Positions 1-6,391 of a DNA stretch of 40,441 nucleotides are shown here, piece by piece (positions within the stretch are counted from its first letter, which is position 1; each line of letters starts with the position of its first letter). The position numbers were made by a program, and so were the translations under genes. The DNA is from a virus. The stretch is taken from positions 1 to 40,441 of IMG/VR virus record IMGVR_UViG_3300032516_000068. One strand, given 5' to 3'. The notes beneath the pieces were generated by a model, which was not told the origin of the DNA, did not search any database, and saw only the letters and a list, made by a program, of their open reading frames with translations.

Positions 1-17
1 GTTCAAGTATGGCGTAA

Positions 18-383
18 TTACTTCCTTGTCCGCATTTCAGCAAATGCAGATAAGGCGTTCGGCAGAGGAATGAACTCCACATTTAGGCGGCGGCATTGCA
101 GCACGAATTCACCCTTCGATGTCGCCCCCACGTAGCCAATACCACGGGCACCAATTTCGATGTCGCCCCGCCTGACCAGCGTGCAAGCGACATCGCGGCA
201 TTCGTGATAATCCACGAAGCACACCACGCTTTGCGATTGAGCCATTTCGTAGAGAGCGGCGTAGTCACGGCTCACGCTGTATCCGTGATCGGCGCAAAGC
301 CGAACAAGTCGCGGCAGATCAACCGCCGGGACGTTCGTAGTTTGGACGGTTTCCGCCGCCTCGGAGTTTGGTTTTGGGTTCAT
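18..383 (-). CDS. Hypothetical phage protein, 121 aa
   Basis: Last gene of the leftward operon. I chose the internal ATG at 383 (protein begins MNPKPNSEAAE) because the 41 residues in front of it look like translated leader. An extended -10 promoter (444-452) lies upstream and would give a leader of about 50 nt. The protein is soluble and mixed alpha/beta in appearance, with a Val/Cys-rich central strand (VVCFVDYHECRD) and a C-terminal half rich in Gly and short strands. No signal peptide, membrane segment or catalytic motif is recognisable. Base composition is visibly GC-richer than the genes from 1533 rightward, like the neighbouring methyltransferase, so the two may have arrived together. 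Function unknown. Confidence 0.6.
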   Translation of the reverse strand: MNPKPNSEAAETVQTTNVPAVDLPRLVRLCADHGYSVSRDYAALYEMAQSQSVVCFVDYHECRDVACTLVRRGDIEIGARGIGYVGATSKGEFVLQCRRLNVEFIPLPNALSAFAEMRTRK

Positions 384-443
384 AGATTTTTCGTGCCGGA
401 GTCCGGCGGTGTCTGCGCTGTGGCGATAATTGCCCAAGCAAGA

Positions 444-452
444 ATTATAGCA
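444..452 (-). promoter_or_regulatory. Candidate extended -10 promoter
   Basis: On the minus strand this reads TGCTATAAT, a consensus TATAAT preceded by the TGn extension. No good -35 is present, as expected for extended -10 promoters. Transcription would start near 437, about 54 nt before the ATG at 383. It lies just past the stop of the methyltransferase ORF, so the last gene may be expressed independently of the operon. Confidence 0.35.
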
Positions 453-460
453 AAAGTCTG

Positions 461-649
461 TTAGCCGACGGAAATGGCTTTCGGTCGAGCGGGTCGCCCA
501 TACCATTTCTCACGCGCTAAAACTGCCTTGTCGTATGCCGCGAGGCAGTCCGTGAGATATTCCGCCAAAATGAAATCGGGAGTGTCGCTCCCGCTTTCTG
601 TGTTGGTAGCTTCGATTGCTGATTCAATGATTTTTCGTAGGTTATCCAT
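461..649 (-). CDS. Possible separate small phage protein (62 aa) in frame with the methyltransferase
   Basis: The last 62 residues of the methyltransferase ORF begin with Met (ATG at 649) and read like an independent small helical phage protein. The core is SDTPDFILAEYLTDCLAAYD followed by a KWYG tail, a pattern I recall from stand-alone short phage proteins. The 30 residues before it are His/Arg-rich and do not resemble any methyltransferase C-terminus. The leader before ATG 649 is A-rich without a clear Shine-Dalgarno, so it could be read either as an internal start or as part of the fusion. The short gene is bracketed by an inverted pair, GTCTGTTAGCCG (456-467) and its near-copy on the other strand (684-696). 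Function unknown. Confidence 0.4.
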   Translation of the reverse strand: MDNLRKIIESAIEATNTESGSDTPDFILAEYLTDCLAAYDKAVLAREKWYGRPARPKAISVG

Positions 650-1507
650 GTATATGTTTGTTGTGGTTTCCGCGTCTCCCGAACGGCTAACAAGACGGTC
701 GAGGCCTCGGCGATGGTGCGCGTGGATTTGTGGGTGATGGCCATGGTTCGCTGAAGAAATTCGTTTGATCGCCACGCGGAAGTATTCCGCATCCCGTTCA
801 ATGCCGATGAACTGCCGCCCCGTGTTCATGCACGCTACGCCAGTCGTCCCGCTTCCCATCGTGTTGTCCAAGACCGTTTGGCCTTCGTTGGAGTAGGTGC
901 GGATGAGATATTCCATGAGCGCGACGGGTTTCTGGGTGGGGTGGTTGGCAATCTCACTTCTAGCTCGGTTCCCGTTGCTGAACTCTGCAATAGATACAGG
1001 GTATCTCTCTTTCGTTGGTTCCCCCATTTTCTCCAGTCCCGCCCAGAGTTTGCTTTTACCTCCACACCCTCTACGCTTTGCCACGGCAGCTTCCCACATG
1101 ATCGGGTTGTAGATGGTTGTTCCGTAGCTGAACACTAGGACGTTTTCATGAATTTTCAGCGGTTGCCTTTTCGCCAGCATCGGGTTGCCCGATATTTTCT
1201 TGTTCCACACCCACTCATGCTTGAATGCGTGGAGATTGCTCATCACTAGGGCAGATGTGAACGGCTGGCTAGCAGTCAGAACGATCGCAGCGTTTGGCTT
1301 GCACACCCGCTTGTATTCCGCCCACAAAGGCTCAAATGGTATCACGCTGTCCCATTTGCATGATGTCGTGCCGTAGGGGAGATCGGCGCACACCATGTCC
1401 ACTGAACCGCTTTCAATCTCTTTCATCACGTCGAGACAGCATCCGAAGAACAGCGAACAAGGCGTGCGAGGCAACGCCAGTAACGTCTGCGGTTGATTCG
1501 TGCTCAT
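461..1507 (-). CDS. Beta-class DNA methyltransferase (DLPYG type) with in-frame C-terminal extension
   Basis: SAM-dependent DNA amino-methyltransferase, probably N6-adenine. Catalytic motif IV is DLPYG (residues 42-46); the family signature HPTQKP is at 189-194; SAM-binding motif I (LDNTMGSGTTG) is at 213-223. The order IV then I defines the beta class. The core ends near residue 252. It is followed by a His-rich, non-protein-like stretch (about 255-285) and then by what looks like a separate phage protein starting at Met287, all in one frame. The ORF is open upstream to 1603, but the ATG at 1507 (MSTNQPQT) avoids overlap with the deaminase gene ending at 1533. It is a clear paralogue of the enzyme at 17839-18678. 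No restriction enzyme is nearby, so it looks like an orphan protective methylase. GC-richer than the deaminase gene next to it. Confidence 0.85.
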   Translation of the reverse strand: MSTNQPQTLLALPRTPCSLFFGCCLDVMKEIESGSVDMVCADLPYGTTSCKWDSVIPFEPLWAEYKRVCKPNAAIVLTASQPFTSALVMSNLHAFKHEWVWNKKISGNPMLAKRQPLKIHENVLVFSYGTTIYNPIMWEAAVAKRRGCGGKSKLWAGLEKMGEPTKERYPVSIAEFSNGNRARSEIANHPTQKPVALMEYLIRTYSNEGQTVLDNTMGSGTTGVACMNTGRQFIGIERDAEYFRVAIKRISSANHGHHPQIHAHHRRGLDRLVSRSGDAETTTNIYMDNLRKIIESAIEATNTESGSDTPDFILAEYLTDCLAAYDKAVLAREKWYGRPARPKAISVG

Positions 1508-1532
1508 TTTCGGCGTGCCCCCACTTGATCGT

Positions 1533-2045
1533 TCATATTCCGAGTATCCTTGCTCCGTTTGGGTATGTGCCTCGATAAATTTCAGATTGGTTTTGTTTAA
1601 CAATAAACATAGACGGTTTCCCGCTGTGATCCCAGTGCGATGTTAGTTTTGGTTTCTTGAACTGAACAAGTTCAATTCCCATTTTTTCTGCAACATCAAG
1701 AGCTATAGGGTCATTTGCATAAACATTCTGGTAGATAACTTTTTTTATCTTATACGCCGCAATAGCCTTTATGCAGTCTCCACATGGAAGTAGTGTGCAG
1801 TAAAGCGTATCACCCTCACCAGGCTTAATGAATCTTAGCGCGTTCTGCTCTGCATGGATAACATACTTCCTGCGCTGATCCCTATCAGACCAGTCTTCTT
1901 TTACTCCTTGTGGGAATCCATTGTATCCGACAGAAGCTATAGAGTGGTCTTCTCGCAATATCACAGCGCCAACCTGATGCCATGGGTCTTTACTTTTTTT
2001 GGCTACGGCTTCTGCAATTCCAATAGCATATTCGTCCCAGTTCAT
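1533..2045 (-). CDS. dCMP deaminase (zinc-dependent, ComEB/T4 gp cd family)
   Basis: Converts dCMP to dUMP, feeding thymidylate synthesis during phage replication. The zinc-site signature is complete: HAEQNAL with the ligand His64 and catalytic Glu66, and PCGDC at residues 87-91 supplying the two Cys ligands. The N-terminus (DEYAIGIAEAVAKKSKDPWHQVGAVI) and the GYNGFPQG loop are typical of deoxycytidylate deaminases. At 170 aa it is normal length; the last 35 residues are a Gly/Asn-rich tail of unknown role. Its ATG (2045) overlaps the TGA of the upstream gene by four bases, implying translational coupling. It sits in the same operon as MazG, giving a nucleotide-pool module. The plain cytidine-deaminase branch is unlikely given the phage context and motif spacing. 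Confidence 0.9.
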   Translation of the reverse strand: MNWDEYAIGIAEAVAKKSKDPWHQVGAVILREDHSIASVGYNGFPQGVKEDWSDRDQRRKYVIHAEQNALRFIKPGEGDTLYCTLLPCGDCIKAIAAYKIKKVIYQNVYANDPIALDVAEKMGIELVQFKKPKLTSHWDHSGKPSMFIVKQNQSEIYRGTYPNGARILGI

Positions 2046-2218
2046 TTGTTTCCCTTATGGATTTCAATAATGTCTTTGAGCGAATTGTTCTCATCGTGTA
2101 ATTCTTGAAGTCTATTTGCAGCTTCAAGAACAACAGAATTCGCAACTCCATCATCAGACAAAATCTCATCTGAAAGAATGCGTAGTGCGCTAATAAGTAT
2201 ATGTATGTCGCTCTTCAT
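2042..2218 (-). CDS. Small helical hypothetical protein, 58 aa
   Basis: Starts at ATG 2218 (MKSDIHILISALRILSDEIL) and stops in an ATGA overlap with the deaminase start. The open frame extends upstream to 2377, but that part encodes unlikely sequence and overlaps MazG, so the short form is preferred. The protein is acidic and predicted fully helical, ending in a short coiled-coil-like stretch (LQELHDENNSLKDIIEIHKG). No known domain. One copy of the 19-bp repeat (2353-2371) lies about 135 bp upstream and may drive this part of the operon. Function unknown. Confidence 0.6.
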   Translation of the reverse strand: MKSDIHILISALRILSDEILSDDGVANSVVLEAANRLQELHDENNSLKDIIEIHKGNK

Positions 2219-2324
2219 TATTATTAGATGTGCGTAGTATTTTATTATTAAATGTGTGGCCTTTTTGCACCAGAGTAAACGGCATTGTCCCCTCACCGCT
2301 ACCACGAAACTGTTGGGGAGATGT

Positions 2325-2843
2325 TTATGTATCTGCTTTTTTAAGGTAGCTATGGGTTTGATAGGGTATATATACAATACTTCTATGGCGGTGAGATCGG
2401 AGCATAGCAGTTCCTACTTCTCCGGGTGTGCAGGCTACTTGTTCAGTTTTAACATCACCGAAATCATCCTCGATGCTTGGTTGATCGTTCTTGTCAGCCC
2501 GTGCAATTGCGGCTGCGTTAGTATAAGTTCCATTAGGGTATCGCTTGGATAACTTATCCATGTTTGCCTGGATGCATTGCTCAATCGTCATGTCCAACTC
2601 ATTAAGGATTCCTGTAAGATAGAACAAAATGTCTCCAGCCTCTTCCATGACATTGTTAAAGTCGATTTGTTTCTGATACACGCAATGCTTCTTAATTGCG
2701 TCCAGAAGCTCTCCAGCTTCGCCGGACACGCCGACTGCCATATGGAGCAGGTGGGCTTGTTGCGGGGTTAATTGCCGGATGATTTCGTCTCCTGGTTTAA
2801 CGATTGAATTTACGAATTGTTGATATGGTGTTGTGTTGCTCAT
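2325..2843 (-). CDS. mazG: MazG-like nucleotide pyrophosphohydrolase
   Basis: All-alpha NTP pyrophosphatase related to MazG; in phages it is thought to hydrolyse nucleotides or alarmones to maintain precursor pools. The metal-binding motifs are SGEAGELLD (residues 40-48, ExxE) and EEAGDIL (67-73, ExxD), with the helix DILFYLTGILNEL after it, and KLSKRYPNG closing the core near residue 105. The family core is about 100-110 aa, so the last 60 residues are extra. They are low in recognisable structure, and their end is encoded by DNA containing the 19-bp repeat, so read-through into regulatory DNA is possible. The start at 2843 lies one base after the stop of the upstream glycosyltransferase gene. 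Confidence 0.85.
   Translation of the reverse strand: MSNTTPYQQFVNSIVKPGDEIIRQLTPQQAHLLHMAVGVSGEAGELLDAIKKHCVYQKQIDFNNVMEEAGDILFYLTGILNELDMTIEQCIQANMDKLSKRYPNGTYTNAAAIARADKNDQPSIEDDFGDVKTEQVACTPGEVGTAMLRSHRHRSIVYIPYQTHSYLKKADT
2353..2371 (-). repeat. 19-bp direct repeat, copy 1 (candidate phage promoter)
   Basis: Plus-strand sequence TGGGTTTGATAGGGTATAT; an identical copy is at 4953-4971 and I found no other. It lies inside the 3' end of the MazG reading frame and upstream of the small gene starting at 2218. A perfect 19-mer recurring by chance in 40 kb is not expected. Same orientation relative to the leftward genes in both places. Confidence 0.6.
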
Positions 2844-2844
2844 G

Positions 2845-3741
2845 TTATGTGAATAGTTTTAACCAAGGCTCTATCCTATCAGACCAATTGAATTTTTCAA
2901 TCGCGTATTCTTGTATTTTTGCACAAGTGGAGCGGTATAGCTGATTGTCTTGTTGGTATCGCTGAATCGCCTCTCTTGTTTCCTTGATAAAATCATTAGT
3001 CTCAATTGAGACCATTACACCTCCGCTTTCGATTGCGTCTTCTGCATAATACCCAACTGGAGTTCCTATCGTTAATCGTCCAGCTGCGGCTGCTTCCATC
3101 ATTGGCAATCCTCCAGCCTCTTCTGTTGAAGACATCACAACACAATCAACGATCTCATAGTATGACGGCATACATAGGTGATTCATTTCCGGAAATGATC
3201 TCAAGTCAACATTCATTCCTGTTACTGCATCTTCAACCAACTTTCCTCGCTTGATCTCATCACCAAAGATGTTCTTGGTTTCCTTCATCCCGGCATATCC
3301 AACTACGAGCAGTCTATCAGATATGCTCCGCTTAAACACATCTGTATGGATTCCAAGTTTCACAATGTCTGGAATACAGGTAACTCCAAACTCAATTGAT
3401 TTATTCTTTAGGAAATCTGATATAACGGCATAGCTTTTAAGTTGCGAGTAGAAATCAACTCCAGAGTTTCGTCTTGCCTGCAAGATGTCCCATTGACCAT
3501 GTGCAATGCTTACAATCTTGTTTAGCGCAATCCCTCGTTGATGAAGCGGTATTACTGCTTCGGGCGTTGTCACAAATATATCGTATGTTCTATTTAAAAA
3601 ATCAAACTCATGCTGCGAGTATGGAATAGTCCAATCAAGCAGGTTTGCGTATATCCCGTGTTTATACAATTCCTTGCATAGCCCATGGTGGATAGAACCG
3701 AATGCCCACCTATTCTGTGTGTAGAATAGAACCCTCTTCAT
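2845..3741 (-). CDS. GT-B glycosyltransferase (GT4-like), 298 aa
   Basis: Predicted retaining glycosyltransferase of the GT-B fold that transfers a sugar from a nucleotide donor; the acceptor is unknown. The C-terminal half carries the GT4 E-x7-E-type donor-binding signature TEEAGGLPMMEAAAAG (residues 206-221) and the strand LLVVGYAG (144-151) that opens the second Rossmann domain. The N-terminal domain begins MKRVLFYTQNRWAFGSIHHG with a Gly-His loop. At 298 aa it is shorter than most GT4 enzymes (350-400), the N-terminal domain being compact. It lies four bases downstream of a second GT4-like gene and one base before mazG. No membrane segments, so probably cytoplasmic. Start ATG 3741 follows the upstream stop directly. 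Confidence 0.78.
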   Translation of the reverse strand: MKRVLFYTQNRWAFGSIHHGLCKELYKHGIYANLLDWTIPYSQHEFDFLNRTYDIFVTTPEAVIPLHQRGIALNKIVSIAHGQWDILQARRNSGVDFYSQLKSYAVISDFLKNKSIEFGVTCIPDIVKLGIHTDVFKRSISDRLLVVGYAGMKETKNIFGDEIKRGKLVEDAVTGMNVDLRSFPEMNHLCMPSYYEIVDCVVMSSTEEAGGLPMMEAAAAGRLTIGTPVGYYAEDAIESGGVMVSIETNDFIKETREAIQRYQQDNQLYRSTCAKIQEYAIEKFNWSDRIEPWLKLFT

Positions 3742-3745
3742 AATC

Positions 3746-4885
3746 TTAAATGCCTGCGTGTGACATATCCATGCTGGGGTAGAATCGTGTCATTGCGTCA
3801 ATGTCATTTCCATCTGCATACCAACCCTTGCCTGTATAAACATCCATGACATCGTTGAAATACTTCTCATACATCGGAGCTATTTTTTCTAATGTAAAGT
3901 TCTCACCAAATTTACGGCAATCATACGGGTTAATGCGGTCGATATTTTTGACAGCATCTACAAAATCACCCATCGTGCGGCAGCGGAATCCTGTAATTCC
4001 GTGCAGGTTGTTTTCAGCGAAGCTACCCCAGTCTGTAGTAATAGTAGGAGTGCCAGACAACAAGTTTTCAATCTGGACACCACCAAATGGTTCGACATAC
4101 ATACTTGGCAAGAACGATGCCTTGGCGTTAGCCATGAGTTTTTTTCTAGTTGGAACGTCAGCATACCCGACATACTCAACGTGAGCAGGCAGCTTATATC
4201 CTTCTTCCTTCTGTCCGGCGATGACCAGCTTGACCCCTGCTCGCTCCGTAGCTTGGATAGCAACATCTACTCCCTTCCCGTTGTATACTCGGCCAAGGTA
4301 GAGGAAGTAATCTTCTTTCTTGCTAACGAAGTCGAAATCTTCGACATCAAAATAGTTTGGAATAACAACGTCATACCAATCTTGGTTGCACTGACCAACA
4401 TTCTTCAACCCACAATAAGCGTGGTAGATTGCATAGCTCTCCCAGACTTTCCAACGCGCCCAATGTCCACCAGCATATCCAATTCCTGGTTCAACACAAA
4501 TCAAGTCTTGGTGGGCATCACAAATGGGGCGTACGCCAGAACCCCAGAATGGCAAGATAAACTCGTTACTCCGTTTCCGTTTGGAAATTTCACGGATAGC
4601 GTTGTCGTAAAACTTACGATACGCATGGTCGTTGACATCGAACTTAAAAAAGGTCTTGCGCCAATCATGTGATCCATAAGATATCTTGAAGTCGTCATTG
4701 GTAAGCACTGTGACGTGTTCGCTGCATTGTAGATCAGAGTCTTCATGTCCGTAGTGGATAACTGTATGACCTCGATCAGTCATCATTTTTGCAAATTTTA
4801 CTACTTTTTGCGAGTACGCGCAAGCGTTGAATCCTTTTGATGAGACTGTGTGAGGAAGTCCCAAAACGTGGAATGTGTGTTTCAT
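3746..4885 (-). CDS. GT-B glycosyltransferase (GT4 family), 379 aa
   Basis: First gene of the leftward operon. A full-length GT4-type glycosyltransferase: the N-terminal acceptor domain starts HTFHVLGLPHT with a GFNACAYSQK loop; the linker strand DYFLYLGRVYNGKGVDVAI (residues 192-210) contains the G-x-GKG donor loop; and the nucleotide-sugar signature EPFGGVQIENLLSGTP (265-280) includes the E-x7-E pair. A C-terminal FTLEKIAPMYEKYF helix is typical of the family. Sugar and acceptor cannot be deduced. Together with the adjacent 298-aa enzyme it suggests sequential transfer of two sugars. A sigma70-like promoter and one 19-bp repeat lie upstream. No signal peptide or membrane segment. Confidence 0.87.
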   Translation of the reverse strand: MKHTFHVLGLPHTVSSKGFNACAYSQKVVKFAKMMTDRGHTVIHYGHEDSDLQCSEHVTVLTNDDFKISYGSHDWRKTFFKFDVNDHAYRKFYDNAIREISKRKRSNEFILPFWGSGVRPICDAHQDLICVEPGIGYAGGHWARWKVWESYAIYHAYCGLKNVGQCNQDWYDVVIPNYFDVEDFDFVSKKEDYFLYLGRVYNGKGVDVAIQATERAGVKLVIAGQKEEGYKLPAHVEYVGYADVPTRKKLMANAKASFLPSMYVEPFGGVQIENLLSGTPTITTDWGSFAENNLHGITGFRCRTMGDFVDAVKNIDRINPYDCRKFGENFTLEKIAPMYEKYFNDVMDVYTGKGWYADGNDIDAMTRFYPSMDMSHAGI

Positions 4886-4895
4886 TGCGGTAATA

Positions 4896-4923
4896 ATTGT
4901 ATCATGGTTTCTATATCCGACAA
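4896..4923 (-). promoter_or_regulatory. Candidate sigma70 promoter of the leftward operon
   Basis: On the minus strand, TTGTCG, a 16-bp spacer, then TACAAT, ending 10 nt before the ATG at 4885. If used, the transcript would be almost leaderless, which is unusual, so the 19-bp repeat at 4953-4971 may be the true start signal instead. Confidence 0.3.
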
Positions 4924-4952
4924 GGTATATCTTAATCGGATATGGTGTTTAT

Positions 4953-4971
4953 TGGGTTTGATAGGGTATAT
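4953..4971 (-). repeat. 19-bp direct repeat, copy 2 (candidate phage promoter)
   Basis: Identical to 2353-2371. Located 67 nt upstream of the first gene of the leftward operon. Read on the minus strand it is ATATACCCTATCAAACCCA. Its position ahead of the operon, and a second copy ahead of the distal part, fit a phage-specific promoter or regulator-binding site. Confidence 0.6.
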
Positions 4972-5336
4972 TAATATCTCCCAGTTGGCTTGAGGTAAAG
5001 GCTTCAGGATGCACTTCGCCTATTGCGTAGATGAAGGGCATCAATTGACATTAAACCTCCCATATAGGAATCGGCAAATGGCACTATCAGCAGTAATGCT
5101 ACTATCTTTAACGGGCTGCACTAACACTCTATATCCACCCTTAGTAGCACCTTCGCCCACATCGCTGTGGCGTGTATCCAATTTCTTGGTGACTGGTTGG
5201 CATGGTTTCATCATTCCAGTCTGTGCATATACTTGGTGAGTGCGATTAAATTCTCGTCACCATTTTCTCGGTCATATGTCGCTTACCGATACAGCTTCTT
5301 ACAGGCTCTTTTTAGGGAACTGCCGTTAGGCTTCAT
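4972..5336. other. Gene-poor switch region with weak small-ORF candidates
   Basis: No strong gene. The plus strand holds the lipoprotein-like ORF listed separately. The minus strand holds a 57-residue ORF (5041-5214, starting MMKPCQPVTKK) without a good ribosome site. It also holds a 15-codon ORF (5004-5051) preceded by an excellent GGGAGG site. The decamer TTAAACCTCC occurs at 5051-5060 and again at 5406-5415; on the minus strand each is GGAGG followed by TTTAA just before a short reading frame. The region separates the leftward operon from the rightward virion genes and is likely regulatory. Confidence 0.4.
5078..5239 (+). CDS. Possible small lipoprotein, 53 aa
   Basis: The ORF begins MALSAVMLLSLTGCTNTLYPP: a short hydrophobic segment ending in a textbook lipobox (LTGC, Cys14), then a Pro-rich stretch (YPPLVAPSPTSLW) and a second hydrophobic segment. 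AGGA lies eight bases before the ATG. A short Pro-rich outer-membrane lipoprotein would fit an o-spanin (Rz1-like) that acts in lysis, but no i-spanin partner is recognisable. The n-region lacks a positive charge from this start; the longer start at 5009 would add an RNR segment. An overlapping minus-strand ORF competes. Low confidence. Confidence 0.28.
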   Translation: MALSAVMLLSLTGCTNTLYPPLVAPSPTSLWRVSNFLVTGWHGFIIPVCAYTW

Positions 5337-5381
5337 ACTAAAAGAAAAACCCGCCCTGATAGTCGGATATCAAGACGGGTT
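5337..5381 (-). terminator. Rho-independent terminator, minus strand
   Basis: 14-bp arms at 5348-5361 and 5368-5381 with a 6-nt loop. Read on the minus strand the two mismatched positions become G-U pairs, so the stem is continuous. It is followed by a T-rich run (TTTTTCTTTT). On the plus strand there is no T tract, so it acts on leftward transcripts, although no strong leftward gene lies just upstream of it. Confidence 0.72.
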
Positions 5382-5436
5382 ATTGACCAAGGGAAAATTT
5401 ACCACCTTAAACCTCCGACGATTCAAGTAAGATGTG
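5337..5436 (-). ncRNA. Candidate small RNA or attenuated leader, about 100 nt
   Basis: A minus-strand TATAAT (plus 5443-5448) with TTGACT 14 bp upstream (5463-5468; spacer shorter than ideal) could start a transcript near 5436 that ends at the strong terminator 5337-5381. Inside is GGAGG followed after six bases by GTG and ten more codons, with the TGA inside the terminator stem. That resembles a leader peptide plus attenuator. No known RNA family recognised. Confidence 0.25.
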
Positions 5437-5508
5437 GAAAATATTATACAGTTCTTTCAACAAGTCAAATTATTTTTGAAAGAAAAAGTAACTTGAATTT
5501 CTTTCAGT

Positions 5509-5522
5509 ATCGTTTAACAATA
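5509..5522 (+). promoter_or_regulatory. Conserved start-proximal element, copy 1
   Basis: ATCGTTTAACAATA, five bases before the ATG at 5528. It matches 13 of 14 bases of the element at 15502-15515, which is also five bases before its ATG. Role unknown: promoter -10 region, ribosome-binding substitute or operator. Confidence 0.35.
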
Positions 5523-5527
5523 GAAGC

Positions 5528-6391
5528 ATGAACGCATTTCATTCCGGCTGCATCGGAGATATTATTTATTCAATTCCTACCATGCAGGCATTAGGAGTAA
5601 CGAATCTCTACATTGATGATCGTCCGTGGACTAAACCAATCGTTAATCGAATTGGCGCATTTGCAAGGCTAATAGGGGCGCAGGGAATATCCGTGAAGAA
5701 GCATGATGGCGAGCGCATCGATGTTGATCTATCCACATACCGGAATGGGGGGATGATCTATGGACACAATATCGCTAACCGAGTAGCAAGGTGGGTTGGT
5801 GCTAAAATTGATTTGAGCAAACCGTGGATCAAGTCCGGTAAGAACAACTATACATCCGGCAAGATCATTGTAAGTCGAGGAGCGAGGTGGCATGGCGAGT
5901 TTTTCCCGTGGAAGGAAATCGTAGATACATTCTCAGAAGACATAATGTTTGTTGGGCATAAAGAAGAGTATGAAGATTTCTGCAAGAAATTCGGTGAGGT
6001 TGAGCATTTGCACACAATCGACCTGTATGATGTCGCGGAGGCTATAGCGGCATCATCACTATTCATTGGAAATCAAAGCTCGCCTAACGCCATTGCAAAC
6101 GCACTACGCGCCCCAAGCATAGTGGAAACCTGCCTATATGCGTTTGATTGCATATATGAACGGGACAATACGACATACTGCCATGATGGTAGGCTGAAGT
6201 TTGTTTTCTCAGAAAAAAGTATACAAGTTTCTGACAAAAAGCCATCGTCTGGATATAGAATAAAAATAGAAGGAAAGACGCTTTGCGCTAAAGATGAGCA
6301 TATTTGCATTGCGTTAGCCAGGGCAGATTGCTATTTACGGAAACTGAAGTATAGCGTAGATCAACTTACGCAACTGGTAGAAAGATATTAA
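5528..6391 (+). CDS. GT9-like (heptosyltransferase-type) glycosyltransferase, copy 1
   Basis: First gene of the rightward unit. Similar in plan to GT9/ADP-heptose transferases: an N-terminal HSGCIGDIIYSIPTMQAL motif (residues 5-22), the second Rossmann domain opening with FFPWKEIV and MFVGHKEEYEDFC (140-152), and FIGNQSSPNAIANAL (179-193), which replaces the usual D-[ST]-G-x-x-H-x-A-x-A-L donor site. It is paralogous to the protein at 27836-28789, sharing the DLSKPWI, FVGH..EY..FC, GNQSS.N and DCIY.RDN blocks. Its C-terminal 50 residues (from PSSGYRIKIEGKTL) look like a degenerate copy of the PPGGW module of that paralogue. At 287 aa it is shorter than cellular GT9 enzymes (about 350). Donor and acceptor unknown; it could also be a non-catalytic relative. 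Confidence 0.65.
   Translation: MNAFHSGCIGDIIYSIPTMQALGVTNLYIDDRPWTKPIVNRIGAFARLIGAQGISVKKHDGERIDVDLSTYRNGGMIYGHNIANRVARWVGAKIDLSKPWIKSGKNNYTSGKIIVSRGARWHGEFFPWKEIVDTFSEDIMFVGHKEEYEDFCKKFGEVEHLHTIDLYDVAEAIAASSLFIGNQSSPNAIANALRAPSIVETCLYAFDCIYERDNTTYCHDGRLKFVFSEKSIQVSDKKPSSGYRIKIEGKTLCAKDEHICIALARADCYLRKLKYSVDQLTQLVERY

Noticed and set aside
2042-2377. Longer form (111 aa) of the small operon gene
   Set aside because: The upstream part overlaps MazG and encodes unlikely sequence; the ATG at 2218 is preferred.
5041-5214. 57-residue minus-strand ORF (MMKPCQPVTKK...)
   Set aside because: No ribosome site, overlaps a competing plus-strand ORF, no recognisable motif; kept only as a note in the region entry.
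5167-5430. 87-residue plus-strand ORF in the switch region
   Set aside because: It runs through the minus-strand terminator hairpin, has no ribosome site and its composition is not protein-like.
4128-6320. Additional GTTAGCC words (near 4130 and 6315)
   Set aside because: A 7-mer is expected several times by chance in a window this size, and these lack the surrounding attC-type structure.
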